A DNA stretch of 64,000 bases from Chloranthus sessilifolius. Its lineage: Eukaryota > Streptophyta > Magnoliopsida > Chloranthales > Chloranthaceae. The notes under the pieces were generated by a model, which saw nothing but the letters and a program-made list of their open reading frames with translations, had not been told where the DNA came from and did no database searches. Numbering within the stretch: position 1 is the stretch's first letter; every line of letters begins with the position of its first letter. The position numbers and the translations under genes were made by a program. Location of the stretch: the NCBI GenBank assembly GCA_021018995.1, contig CM037585.1, positions 126,198,831 through 126,262,830 of the forward strand, given 5' to 3'. Positions 10,847 to 22,375 of this stretch are shown piece after piece.

Positions 10847-12700
10847 TCCTTGGCAGTAGGGATGTCTTCCTTCATAACAATAAAAAGGTCGCCAGCGAAG
10901 ATAAGGTGAGAAACTTTATTGCAATTTGGAAACTTCAATGGCAATATTTTCTTCTCGTGAATTCTTTCTTCCAGAAGGCAAGTGAAAGCCTCCATAACCA
11001 AAGTGAGTAGAAGAGGAGAAAGAGGATCTCCATGTCGGATACCGCAATTGCTTTCGAAATAACCTTGAGGAGAGTCATTGATCAAGAGAGAGCATAGGAG
11101 TTGTTATGTATTCCTTGATCCATTGCAACCAAATATCATCAAAGCGCAACTACAGAAATATTGAGAGGATAAAGTCCCATCTGATTTTATTGAAAGCTTT
11201 TTAGAGATCAATTTGCACGCAAAAGGCTTTAGGACCTGATTTTGAGATGAAAGTTTCGAACAACTTCATGTGTCATAAGAATATTCTTTGTAATTTTCCT
11301 ACCTTTGATAAATGCTTATTGATTTAAACTTATAAGAAAAGGCAGCACCATAGAAAGACTATTAGATATGATTTTAGTGATCACCTTTTAAAGGAAATTA
11401 CATAATGCAATCGGCCGAATCTATGGTGTTAGCACCAATCTCCTTTGGAATAAGCTTCAAAAAAGGTAGAATTAAAAGTTTTCGGTAAACGTTTCTTAGT
11501 AAAAAAAGATCATACCAAATTTGTAACATCAGCTCCAACTATATCCCAAAAGGATTGAAAGAACTCTGCTAAAAACCCATCAGGTACCGATGCTTCAATC
11601 TTTAGGGAGTTGAAGATAACAACTTTGATTTCAACATCTGTAACCTCGCTCGACATCAGGGGCTTGCAATGGACTAAGAATGGCCTTGAATGGAATAGGC
11701 GGAATTGGACCCTGAGAAGATGGAGAATAAATTTGTTGATAATAATTGATTGCAACATCTCTTATTTGCTTTGGATCAATAATTCTTTCCCCGGATGGAA
11801 GAACAAGCTCATAGAAGGTATTTTTAGAAATCCGAGAAGCAACAGTACAGTAAAAAAATTTGGTGTTCGAGTCTCCTGCTTCTAACCATTGAACTCTGGC
11901 CTTTTACTGAACAAAATTTTCTTCAATATGCAGTTCATTATTGAGGGTGATAATTGCTCTTTTTCTGCTGTAATAATATCTTCTTGAGGATGCAAAGGAT
12001 TTTGTTTTGGATATTATGAAGGGTGTTCCTAGCATCATCAATCCAGACATGAGTAGAGATAAAAGAAGTTTTGTTCCAATACTGAATGCCATTCCACAGA
12101 AGCTTCAATTTTTGCTGAATTTTGAACATGGGGTGCCCATTAATTGGCTCAGACCATCTTTTAGCAACAAGATCACGGAAGCCATCTTGTTTACTCTAGA
12201 CGTCAAAAAATTTGAACGGCTTTGGACCTTTCGGGTATGAGTGATTCCCTTGAATGGATAAGGGAGAGTGATAAGAAAGATTAGGCTCTTTATATTCAAC
12301 AACCATGTTGGGGAATAAATTTTTTCAATCCATATTAACCAAGATACGATCGAGCTTACAGGAAATGAGTTGAGAGGAGCTCCTTTTATTGAATCAAGAC
12401 TGCCTAATGCTATTCATATTAGAGAGCCTGTATCTTTCAATGCAAGTATTCAAATCTTCAAGGGTTCTACTAGGAATCATTTGGCCTCCAACCTTTTCAT
12501 TGGTGTAGCTGATAGTGTTGAAGTCTCCTTGATTTCATAACCAATAGTTAGGTGGAATTCAAACCCGTCATGGCATCTAGAAATATGCCAGTGGATGGAT
12601 TGAATGGTTTCCCGAATTTTGGAGATATTGTAAATCATCGGATTCCACAGAATCCATATTCTCCCAAGATTATGTGAGTCATAGTTATCCATGATGAAAC
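10847..12700 (-). pseudogene. LINE1 ORF2 segment: endonuclease part and reverse transcriptase, broken
   Basis: Endonuclease-like sequence lies at about 12540-12697 (DSHNLGRIWILWNP, SKIRETIQSIHWHI). The RT start at 11510-11758 includes LMSSEVTDVEIK, PDGFLAEFFQSFWDIVG. The palm is at 10850-11085 with GIRHGDPLSPLLLTL and HLIFAGDLFIVMKED. The catalytic A/D-D box reads FAGD, so one aspartate is lost. Frames are broken many times between the blocks. A live protein would nick DNA and reverse-transcribe LINE RNA by target-primed reverse transcription. Confidence 0.8.
12600..12697 (-). repeat. LINE1 endonuclease segment, copy 1 of a 96-98 bp duplication flanking copia
   Basis: This segment recurs at 17435-17530 with roughly 7 mismatches by eye. 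Both encode the same stretch of about 32 residues (DNY.SHNLG.IWILWN...KIRETIQ). It is far longer than the 5 bp duplication expected from copia integration. Confidence 0.8.
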
Positions 12701-13112
12701 TGTTAGAATTATAAGCTAGACTGACCCATTTGGCCCATTTTGTCTTTTGGATCATTGGCCCATTTGCAATTATATTGGTCAATCTTGGAACTCTTTTTTG
12801 TCATAGGAAATTAGTGTATTTAATGTAGTGTCTTGAGAATATGGAATATACTTTGAGAATGTAATTTTCTATCTTTTTTTAGGCTAGGTAGTTGCTTTGG
12901 AAGTTTATGTTTATTTATTCCCGATTTTGTATTGTGGGCTATTTTTTTATCACTCATGTATTTTCATTTTACAAGTCATATGAATGAAATTTGAGAGGTT
13001 CTAAGTAGTATATCACTTTAGTCTTCATTTTTGGTGTTTTTCTACACAAGAGAATAACTTTCTTCTCTTTAGAGTATCATCTTCTTCCAATCCTAGTTGG
13101 TGTAATCCAACA
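12701..13112 (+). repeat. Copia 5' LTR
   Basis: TGTTAGAATT...AATCCAACA, 412 bp, with short inverted ends TGTT/AACA. Its first 290 bp match 17135-17428. Confidence 0.9.
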
Positions 13113-13116
13113 GAGT

Positions 13117-13129
13117 AATATCAGAGCTT
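13117..13129 (+). other. Copia primer binding site
   Basis: AATATCAGAGCTT lies four bases after the LTR end and matches the TATCAGAGC core complementary to initiator-Met tRNA. Confidence 0.7.
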
Positions 13130-13136
13130 AAGATTC

Positions 13137-14070
13137 ATGGCTTCCAATATGTTGCAACCTCAACTTCCTCGTTTTACCGGTAAGAACTACAATCAATGGA
13201 GTATTTAAATGAAGGTTTTATATGGGTCTCAAGACTTGTGGGATATTGTTGGGACCGGATATGTAGAATCGGAGGATCAAGCAGCTCTCACACAAGCTCA
13301 ACTCAATGAGTTGAAAGAAAATCGTAAGAAAGACGAGAAGGCTTTGTTCTTCATCTATCAAGCTGTGGATGAAGTTATTTTTGAAAGAATTTCATCGGTG
13401 TCATCCACAAAGCAAGCATGGGATACTCTCAATATTTCATACAAAGGCGAAGATAAAGTCAAATTGGTGCGGCTCCAAACTCTTCGCAGTGAGTTTGATT
13501 CTATAAGAATGAAGGATTCAGAAGCGATTGAAGATTTTTTCAATCGAGTAATTTCTCTCGTTAATCAATTGAGGATTAATGGTGAAAATCTTCAAGATCG
13601 AAGAATTGTAGAAAAAATTCTTAAAAGTTTGACTCGTAAGTTTGAATATATTGTTGTTGCAATTGAATAATCTAAGGATTTATCTACTTTGTCTTTGGAA
13701 AGTTTGTTGGGATCGCTTCAATCCCATGAACTTCGTATGAAGTAGTTTGATTCTTCTCCTCTAGAGCAAGCTTTTCAAACTCAAATTTCCTTTAAGGAAA
13801 GTTCAAGAGGTGGAAGAGGAAGGCATTCTAATCGCGGACGAGGAAGGCATAATGGAGGAAGATATCAAGCAAAAGAAAGAGATGAAGATGAGTCATCTTC
13901 GTCATCAAGAGGAAGGGGAAGAGGAAGAGGCCGATCTTCTATTTCTAATGTTCAATGTTATCATTATAAAAAATATGGTCACACCATAAAATTTTGTAGA
14001 AAAAGATTGGCGGAAGAAGAAAAAAAGGAATCAAAATTTGTTCAAGAGAACAATCAAAGTAAGGAAGATG
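13137..14070 (+). pseudogene. Copia gag, broken
   Basis: Starts at ATG 13137 (MASNMLQPQLPRFTGKNYN). TAA at 13206-13208 follows NQWSI, where a Gln is usual before MK. The UBN2-type gag core runs to 13670 (ALFFIYQAVDE, ISYKGEDKVKLVRLQTLR, DFFNRVISLVNQLR). TAA at 13668 and TAG at 13744 (RMK*FD) follow. A Gly/Arg-rich basic stretch (about 13800-13930) precedes a CCHC knuckle at 13956-13997 that reads CYHY instead of CX2C. At least three stops fit C-to-T or other single-base decay. Confidence 0.88.
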
Positions 14071-15150
14071 ATACTCTCTTGATAGTGGTTGTAGTAACCA
14101 CATGACGGGCAACAAAGGCGCATTTGTCACTTTGGATGAATCTATTCAAAGTAAAGTAAGGACCGGCGATGATAAACGACTTTTCGTAAAGGAAAGTGGT
14201 GATATTCTTGTTCAATTAAAGAAAGGCATCAAATGTATCTCAAATATTTTCTATGTACCCGGCCTCAAGAACAATCTTCTAAGTGTTGGACACCTCCTTT
14301 TGAAAGGACACAATGTTTATTTCAAAGGAGATGTATATGAAATCAAGGATATGAACAATGCTCTCATTGCCAAAATAAAGATGACTCCAAACAAGATGTT
14401 TCCACTTAAGTTTTAAAATGAAGTTCTTCCTTGCTTCAATTCTATCATCCAAGACAAATCATGGCTATGACATCTTTGATATGGCCCTTGAGTTTTAGCT
14501 CCTTGACTCTCATGTGCAAAAATTATATGGTGAGAGGCATGACAAATATAGATCGCAAAGATCAAGTTTATGAAGGATGCGCACTCGAAAAGCATCAAAG
14601 AAATTCTTTTCCGGTTGGGAAAGCTTGGAGGGTATCAAATCCTCTTGAGCTTGTTCATTCGGACTTATGCGGGCCTATGCACACCACTTCTATTGGCGGT
14701 AATCGTTATTTCCTCACTTTTATTGACGACTATAGTCGTAAATCTTGGGTTTATTTGCTCAAAGAAAAATCAGAGGTATTTGGCCACTTCAAAATATTTA
14801 AGGCCTTGGTTGAAAAGCAAAGTGATTTTATGTTGAAAACTTTGCGTACCGATCAAGGTGGTGAATATGTTTCTCATGATTTTAAGAATTTCTTAAAAGA
14901 TAATGGCATTCGGCATCAATTAACCACTCGATACACACCTCAACAAAATGGTATTGCCGAAAGAAAAAATAGAACACTTATGAAATTGGCTAGAAGCATG
15001 TTAAAAGCCAAAGGGGTGCCAAATATATTTTGGGCCGAAGCTGTTTCATGTGCCAACTATCATTTGAATCGTGCCTTATCCAAAAGTGTTGAAGGCATGA
15101 CACCTCAAGAAGCATGGAATAGACCAAACCATGTGTTGCGCATTTAAGGA
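14071..15150 (+). pseudogene. Copia protease and integrase, broken
   Basis: Protease active-site motif SLDSGCSNHMTGN lies at about 14075-14112, out of frame with gag through a small deletion. Protease continues to 14416 (NIFYVPGLKNNLLSVG). The integrase zinc finger is damaged: TGA codons near 14468-14480, and GP where GH is usual. The DDE core is clear in 14431-15147, with D in LVHSDLCGP, D in RTDQGGEY and E in NGIAERKNRT. Integrase would insert the cDNA into chromosomes. Confidence 0.9.
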
Positions 15151-15454
15151 TATTTGGTAGTATTGCATATTCTCATGTGCCGGATGAAAGAAGAAAAAAA
15201 TTGGATGATAAATCTGAAAAATGTATTCTTATTGGTTATAGTGAAATTTCAAAGGCATACAAATTGTTTAATCCTATCACCAAGAAAACTATCATAAGTA
15301 GAGATGTAAAATTTAATGAAGAAGAAGCTTGGAATTGGGATTTCCAAGAAAAGACACAAAAGTCTATTTGTGTCAATGAAGAAGAATTGAAAGATGCTCA
15401 AAATTGTGAGCATAAAGATGATAGAACTTTCTCTCCATCTTCATCTTCACCATC

Positions 15455-15485
<31 letters not shown>

Positions 15486-17095
15486 AGTTCTAATTCTCCT
15501 CCAAAGAAGACCAAAAGCATCAATGAAATTTATGAAGCATCAAGAAGACTTTTTGATGAAGATGAAATTAACTTTACACTATATGCCGATGCCGATCCAA
15601 TTTCTTTTGAAGAAGCATCTCAAGAAGAAAAGTGGAATCATGCAATGAATCAAGAAATTGACTCCATCAAAATAAATGAGACTTGGGAGTTAACGGAACT
15701 TCCAAATGGACACAAATCTATTGGTGTGAAATGGATATATAAAACCAAGTTAAATGCAAAAGGTGAAGTTGAAAGGCACAAAGCTCGGTTAGTGGTGAAA
15801 GGCTACAAGCAAAGACATGGCATAGACTTCAATGAAGTTTTTGCTCCCGTTGCTCGGCTTGAGACTATTAGATTGGTCTTAACATTGGCGGCTCAAAGAA
15901 ATTGGAAGGCTTATCAAATGGATGTCAAATCAGCACTCTTAAATGGCATTCTTGAAGAAAAAGTTTATATTGATCAACCTCCCGGGTATGTTGAAAAGGG
16001 TATAGAGCACAAAGTTTGTAGATTGAAGAAAGCACTTTACGATTTAAACCAAGCACCAAGGGCATGGTATAGCCGTATTGATGGGTACTTCATGAAGAAT
16101 AGATTTAAAAGGTGTCCTTTTGAACACTCTCTCTACATCAAAGAAAACACTCAAGGTGAGTTCTTAGTTGTTTGTTTATATGTTGATGATTTAATCTTTA
16201 CCGGTAATAATTCAAGCATATGTGATGAATTTAAAAAATCCATGATGCTTGAGTTTGAGATGACCGATATGGGTCTCCTACATTTCTTTCTTGGCATTGA
16301 AGTACAGCAAAATGAAGATGAGATTTTTATATCTCAAAAGAAGTATGCAAAAGATTTATTGAAAAAATTTAGAATGGAAGATGCAAATCCTATTTACACT
16401 CCAGTGGAGGTTTGTTTGAAACTTAGTAAAAATGATAATGAAAAAAGAGTTAATGAAACTCTTTATCGGAGTCTTGTTGGTAGCCTCATGTACTTGACCG
16501 CTACAAGACCAGATATTATGTTTGCGGTTAGCATGACTAGCCGTTTCATGGAATCACCTAGAAGAAGTCATTGGAATGCCGGAAAGAGAATTTTGCGATA
16601 TGTATGTGGTACCATTAATGATGGTATACATTACCAAAGGGTTCAAAATTCGTGTTTGATTGGATATTGTGATAGTGATTGGGATGGAAGTGTAAATGAT
16701 GGCAAAAGCACTTCCAGTTACAATTTTTATATTGGTTCGGATTCAATTTCATGGACTTCAAAGAAACAACAAGTTGTTGCTCTCTCTACAACCGAAGCAG
16801 AGTACATTTCATTAGCATTGGCCGGTTGTCAAGCACTTTGGTTAAGATGGGTTTTAGAAGAACTTAAGCATCCATCAATTAAAGCTATAACTTTATTTTG
16901 TGATAATCGTTCAACCATTGCACTAACCAATAATCCCATTTTTCACTACAAAGTAAGCACATTTGAATTAAGTATCATTTCATCCGTGACTTAATCAATG
17001 ATGGTGAAATTGATGTGAAACCTTGCAAATCACAAGATCAAATAGCGAATATTTTTACAAAGGTATTGAAGAACGAAACGTTTATCACGATCAAA
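15150..17095 (+). pseudogene. Copia reverse transcriptase and RNase H, mostly open
   Basis: A 605-codon ORF (15177-16994) holds the integrase tail (KCILIGYSEISKAYKLFNP), a poly-Ser linker, the RVT_2 domain (WIYKTKLNAKGEVERHKARL, FNEVFAPVARLETIR, catalytic YVDDL near 16185) and RNase H (GYCDSDWDGS, STTEAEYISLALAGCQ, CDNRSTIALTNNP). A frameshift near 16942 moves the last part (KHIELKYHFIRD, QIANIFTK) to another frame, ending near 17095. This is the longest open frame in the window. Confidence 0.93.
15437..15490 (+). repeat. TCA/TCT microsatellite coding poly-Ser in copia pol
   Basis: (TCA)n and (TCT)n tracts encode about 17 serines between the integrase C-terminus and RT, a variable linker in copia elements. 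Confidence 0.85.
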
Positions 17096-17120
17096 TAAAA
17101 GCTCGGCGTTCGATCGGTCT

Positions 17121-17134
17121 AGCTCAAGGGGGGC
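17121..17134 (+). other. Copia polypurine tract
   Basis: AGCTCAAGGGGGGC ends at the base before the 3' LTR. Confidence 0.8.
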
Positions 17135-17428
17135 TGTTAGAATTATAAGCTAGACCGACCCATTTGACCCATTTTGTCTTTTGGATCATTGGTCAATTTA
17201 CAATTATATTGGTCAATCTTGGTACTCTTTTTTGTCATAGGAAATTGGTGTATTTAATGTAGTGTGTTGAGAATATGAAATATACTTTGAGAATGTAATT
17301 TTCTATCTTTTTCTAGGCTAGGTAGTTGCTTTGAAAGTGTATGTTTATTTATTCTCGGTTTTGTATTGTGGGCTATTTTTTTATCACTCATGTATTTTCA
17401 TTTTACAAATCATATGAATGAAATTTGA
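17135..17428 (+). repeat. Copia 3' LTR, truncated
   Basis: It matches 12701 to about 12992 but stops after GAATGAAATTTGA. About 118 bp of the LTR end are missing and LINE1 sequence follows directly. Confidence 0.88.
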
Positions 17429-17432
17429 AATT

Positions 17433-18364
17433 GAATGGTTTCCCGGATTTTGGAGATATTGTAAATCGCCAGATTCCACAGAATCCATATTCACCCAAGA
17501 TTATGCGAGTTATAGTTATCCATGATGGACCAACCACGAAAGAATCGTCTTCTAATTTTATCAGCTTTGAATTATTGAATTATTGGTTAAGTAATACATA
17601 AAATACCAATCTCCAAAGATTTTGCAAAATACGGAGTTCCAGTTGTTTGTTCTGCCGCCCAAATTCCTGCACATTCCAAAAGAAATAATTCATTGGGGAT
17701 TTGGAATAGATTTGCTAGATTTCGGTCTAGCATCCGAAATATTGCCTTTAGGATTCCTTTTGGTAGATTTTTTGAGGATATCTTTCTTTTAAGCAGGACT
17801 CTATAATCAGCTCCTTGATTTTTGAAACGACCCCATTTCGTGGGGCAAAAACGACCCCATTTCTTGGGGCGGGGAGAATTATCAGGGATAGGGAGGTTGG
17901 CAAGAATATCAAAAGAGTTTTCGATTCAGGTAGCGTGCACCGAATCTGTAGGAATCGGAAATGTTAGCAGATTTTGATTTGCGGGAGATTTAGGAATCTT
18001 ATCACGGAAATCAAAGGCATGGCCATTCGTGGTAGTCACTCGGATATTTGTGGCACGATTGTCAGAGGACTCTCCAATCGGGATCTGGGCATTAGAAGTG
18101 CTAAGACCATCTTGACTTTCAAGATTAGCATTGTCATCTTCCTCCACAGCTGTGTCCGCTGAATTTTGAATTGCAGTTTCTGGAGAAGCCCATGTAGGAG
18201 GATTTGTGGGACGATTTTCATAGGATTCTCCAACCGGATCTGGACATCAGAAGTGCTAAAACCATCTTGACTTCAAGATTAGCTTTGTCATCTTCCTCAA
18301 CAACTGTGTTGGCTGAATTTTGAATTGCGGTTTCTAGAGAAGCCGACGTAGGAGAATCTATGAA
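17433..18364 (-). pseudogene. LINE1 endonuclease start and ORF1-ORF2 linker
   Basis: A likely endonuclease start lies near 17689 on the minus strand (MNYFFWNVQEFGRQNKQLE), like the '(L/F)WNVRG' start of plant L1 endonucleases. 17435-17530 repeats the DNYNSHNLG...IWILWN...ETIQ stretch found at 12600-12697. Upstream, 17926-18233 is a polar, Asn/Ser-rich linker with no known fold and an internal 155 bp duplication. The frame ends at the solo LTR at 18364. Confidence 0.7.
18045..18355 (-). repeat. 155-bp tandem duplication in the LINE1 linker
   Basis: GTGCTAAGACCATCTTGACT at 18098 recurs with one change at 18253, and alignment continues on both sides (TTTTGAATTGC, GGAGAAGCC). 155 is not a multiple of 3, so the copies are out of frame with each other unless indels compensate. 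Confidence 0.8.
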
Positions 18365-21300
18365 TGTCACGACCCAAAATTCTACCCCATCCCGAGGGCC
18401 TAGAATTCCGAGTTATGACCCGCACATATCCTGGATATGCTAAGCGGACATACACCTAATCAGAGTTCTCGTGCAATAATGATTCCACGAAATCCGTGAA
18501 ATCCAACAAATAGGGTGGAATATAAATATAATCATAAATGCTGAATAAGTGTAATAAAATCATAATCCGCCAATAAAATGATAATGAAAGTCGGAGACAA
18601 ATCCGATAAAATAAACTATAAAATTCGCAATACTAGTATCAATAAAACTCAATACCAAGTCCACAATGATCAGTAATCGGCACTCGAATCAAGATCAGCA
18701 CCGTAGTCCTCCTGATAACCGGCAGCGTCGCCCTCTAAAGGCTCCTGGTACTCAACGCCCGCGGAATCAATGAAATCAGCGTCGGCGAGATCTAGATGGC
18801 CAGCATCTACTCCACTAGCGTAATCACCTGCAACTGTTAGATTATCGTAGGATGAGTTTACTCAGTCACGTAAACTCAGTGGATACACCACCAATCCACC
18901 CCATACTACTCAGGTGCATTATGGGTGCATCTTGTGAGTGATAAACATAATATCTCAAAGCAGATAACAAAAGGAAGACAAAATCACGTGCATATCGTAA
19001 AACTCATATCATAAATGCAAGATCATGATCTAGACACTCGTATCCTAACGTACCTTACCATATCTCATAACATATTATATCATGTCTTATTATCATTCTC
19101 GCACATACGTCTGTACATCGCATGAGCGTAACTAATATACTAGTGAAATCCTAAATGACACATGCGGAAGTCACGCCGAGCTACTATGGGAGGGTCAACA
19201 TAGTATCATACCACCATATTATAACGCCCTCGTATCATACTCATACTCCACCACCCAGCCAATGGGGAGACATAATGGCCAAACTCACTCATAACTCACT
19301 CATACTCATAATCTCTCCCAGAGATCCGTCTTGGCTGAAAGACGTTGTTGCCCTTACGGTGGCTACGCAAGGAACGGCACGTACAGAGACTTAAGTTCTT
19401 TATCTTTTGCTGGCCTACACAGCGATGTCTTATTATCGTACTCGTATCATAACTTATCTTATCTCATACTCATATCTTATCATACTCTTATACTTAATCC
19501 TATGACAAACTATAGTGAGGCAACCTTTATAATTCACGCTTCCCAAGAAAAAGGTTCCGTAGTAACCTGGATGTACTTCGTGTGATAGTTTATACTACCA
19601 TAGAGGTGTTGCATCCGTACATGGACGCCAATATTCTGAGTTTCACGTGACCGTAAAAGAAACCTTACCACAGCTAAAGGCCCAACGCCCGATTCTCGTA
19701 TCATATCTCATATCTTATCCTCTCGTATTAAAACTCGGGGTGATAGGATCACTGTATATGCCACCGTGTACGAAGTTACACTGAATTCACACTCACCCGA
19801 CTCGTCATGGGTCCCATTCCACCATGAGTTGTAAGGCATGTGAATACGGTGTATTCCTCGCTTCGATACCATCCCAGTAAGTCACCACGCCCAAGCGTAG
19901 GCATGATCTCATACACTCTCGTACTCATGATCTAACATATTCTTAACTCGTATAAATTGATTAAGTTACAAATACAAAAGTATCACACATACAGAACGGT
20001 TTATACTTAGATTTTGATTATGCTTATATTTATATTTATTTACATACCACACCAATATAATTATAGAATAGAGTTATAAGTGTGATTTCGATAATCGTAA
20101 AAGTCAGAGTTCGATTTCATAAAGACATCGAAGTTCTAACACTTTGTATTATCGAAGAGGTCGCGTTGAAGCGATAAAATTGATATATATATATATATAA
20201 AATAATTAGATAATTAAATTAAATAATATTTATACTTATTAAGTTATGATTTATCATGACCATCGATCGAAAGACTTTATAATATAATATACATAAGAAC
20301 TTTGGTCATGATATTTAGAAAATAATATTAAATTCGAATAGCCTTGATTCATTCAAAATTGAACCTGACTTGTTGCTCTATTTTGACCTCTAAAAAGTCA
20401 GATTCGTGAAATGACTATTTCACACAAAGTTTTAAAGCTCGCTGTCTTCTTTCCAATGCCGCAAGAATCGCATTAATCCGAGGTCGGAGTAAAAAGTTAT
20501 GACCAAAATACCAGGGCAGGTGCATTAATGGTCGCGAGCTCGGGTTCATGGACGTGAATTCGGGTTCGTAGCCGCAAGTTCGGACCCAAAACTTTAAGTT
20601 TGTGCAATCTATTATTTATTTAAATAAAATAAAAATATAATTTAATTTTTGGACTTAATTAGTTTTAAATAAATAATAATATAAACTTGCAACAATAATA
20701 TATATTATTATAGTCTTAGTAGAAGGATAAATTTATACTATATAGATTTAGAAATAAATAATATCAATATGATATTATACCAATTAAGTCAATCTTTCAA
20801 ATTTATAAATATTAAAATTTAATTAATTTTACAGACATAAAAGAGGAAGTAAACATATTAAATATACAGACCTAATATAAGGAAAAATATTAATGGCTCA
20901 AACAAAAGAGATTTTTGAAAAGAAAAGAGAAATAACATATAAACCCAATTTACAAAATATACAACTTTCAAGGGAAAGCATATATTAAATATATAGATCT
21001 ATTAATTCATGAGATATTTGGGTTTAAATAAGATTTTTAAACCCGTCGATGCGCGATCGAACGCATCCTACGCGACGGGATCTGAGAAGAACAAGATGGA
21101 TTGATGGGTACCCACCTCTTGAAGCGTGAACGAAAGATCAACGGCGATTCGGGTTGAAAAGGTCGATTCCCAAGGCATCGGCTCGTCTAAGTCTCGAGAG
21201 AGAATAATTTCTTATTATAGAGAGGAGAGAGCTTTTAAAGTTTTATTTATAATGGTATAAAATTTTAGGTCAACTCTAATTAACACCTTTCGTAGGAGAT

Positions 21301-21677
21301 TTAATAGAGTAGGAGATTTTTACACGGAATAAGAATTTATACGTAACTTGGATAGCTTGAGCAAAGGTTTCGTTCCCGCGTTTTGCATAAGCACCAAACC
21401 AATTGGTGTTTCTCTCCCGAAATTACAATTATACCCTTTGACTTGCTTGATTAGTTAAAATGGGTATAACTTTTTATATTCTTGTCAGAAATCGTCAAAT
21501 TATCGACGAGCACTTCGCAATGAGTTCGCAATGAGTCTAATTTTGATATGGGAAAAATTAGAAATTTTCTATTTTAAAAGGTGGGTTTCGATTCTGATGT
21601 GGAGCGTTAGCACAGTACATAGTGTGGTGCATCATCTAACACCGTTAAAATAAAATCTAAAAATCTGGGTTGTTACA
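18365..21677 (-). repeat. Solo gypsy LTR, 3.3 kb, TSD ATGAA
   Basis: On the plus strand it runs TGTCACGACC...GGGTTGTTACA, so the LTR reads TGTAACAACCC...GGTCGTGACA on the minus strand. ATGAA flanks it at 18360-18364 and 21678-21682. Removing LTR plus one TSD restores LINE1 continuity. No gag or pol was seen inside. It holds GAATC and TCATACTC low-complexity tracts (about 19.2-20.0 kb), a short (TA)n at about 20190-20206 and a very AT-rich stretch (about 20.1-21.0 kb). A nested insertion inside it cannot be excluded. Confidence 0.85.
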
Positions 21678-22340
21678 ATGAATCGTCCAATCTTGGTCCA
21701 TGCCTACTTTGGTTTTGGAATAGGCTTTGATTTAGGACATTTATCATACGAGTGATTGAAAGTTGCGCATGTTTTACAACTAGGTGGTTTCCATTCATAT
21801 TCAACATTCTGGTAGAAGACGTCTCCATCTTCTCTCTTCAATTGGATAACAGATGGGAAATCGAAAGAAGTAGAGACTTCAACACAAATTCTAGCGTAGG
21901 ATAATTGAGATCTTGCAGTTGTGGGTGAATCAGCGTGGATTGGAATTCCTATGGAACTGGAAATCCTACTAAGAATTGAAGAGGACCAAAATTGAAGAGG
22001 TAATTTGGGCAGTTTGATCCAGAGAGGAACCAATTGAAGTAGTTCGCACTCAGGTTTGAACTCCGCTGAACATATACGCAAAACAGGAGGTCTTCCACCA
22101 ATGATCCAGATACCGGCTTCAAGAACTATTTTTAGATCATCTTCAAGGTTGAACTTGAAGGGGAAGAACCCATCTTCAAATGAAGTGATCTGTTTTTGAT
22201 AGGTGCTAGTCTATCCACTTCTCCTTTCATTCCAAGAACATAGGCAACTAGGGTAAGGAGTAATCTTGGATACTCGTTCAGGGCAAATAATACACTTCAA
22301 TAGCATTCGGAACGAAGGAGAGTTTGGAGTAAGATGAGGC
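21678..22340 (-). pseudogene. LINE1 ORF1: DUF4283 and zinc knuckle
   Basis: The DUF4283-like part (FEDGFFPFKFNLEDDLKIVL, GIWIIGGRPPVLRI) lies at about 22080-22190. Then comes LVPLWIKLPKLPLQFWSSS, SYARICVEVS and YEWKPPSCKTCATFNHSYDKC in 21704-22081, a single CCHC knuckle (CX2CX4HX4C). This is the nucleic-acid-binding ORF1 protein of plant L1 elements. The N-terminal part beyond 22220 is out of frame. It is separated from the rest of LINE1 by the solo LTR. Confidence 0.85.
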
Positions 22341-22375
22341 AATATTGCCTTTGTTAAACAGTGCAACCCACATTG

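Larger units (their letters stand above)
12701..17428 (+). mobile_element. Ty1/copia retrotransposon, near-complete but dead
   Basis: 5' LTR 12701-13112, PBS, gag, protease, integrase, RT and RNase H in copia order, polypurine tract (17121-17134), and a truncated 3' LTR 17135-17428. The two LTRs differ at roughly 15 positions over about 295 bp (hand count). It lies inside LINE1 in the opposite orientation. The flanks carry a roughly 97 bp duplication of LINE sequence rather than a 5 bp TSD. Confidence 0.92.
10847..22375 (-). mobile_element. L1-type LINE 'LINE1', split by a copia element and a solo LTR
   Basis: Minus-strand order: ORF1 with DUF4283 and a zinc knuckle (22340 to 21678), a linker (18364 to about 17690), endonuclease (about 17690 to 17433 and 12700 to 12480), and RT (about 12.3 kb to 10847). 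Two insertions interrupt it: the solo LTR 18365-21677 with clean TSDs, and copia 12701-17428. The RT is cut just after its catalytic box by the inverted LTR at 10846, so the rest of RT, zf-RVT and tail are absent here. The 5' end near 22375 is approximate. Confidence 0.82.

Noticed and set aside
9179..10851. A complete solo LTR with TSD at 9184-10846
   Set aside because: The flanks ACGTG and TCCTT do not match, and alignment to other LTRs shows the 3' part is missing, so I call it truncated.
15177..16994. A functional copia polyprotein
   Set aside because: The long frame is real, but gag has three stops, protease and RNase H are out of frame, the integrase finger is broken and the 3' LTR is truncated.
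19155..19585. Overlapping ORFs inside the solo LTR
   Set aside because: Built from TCATACTC low-complexity sequence within an LTR; no domain.
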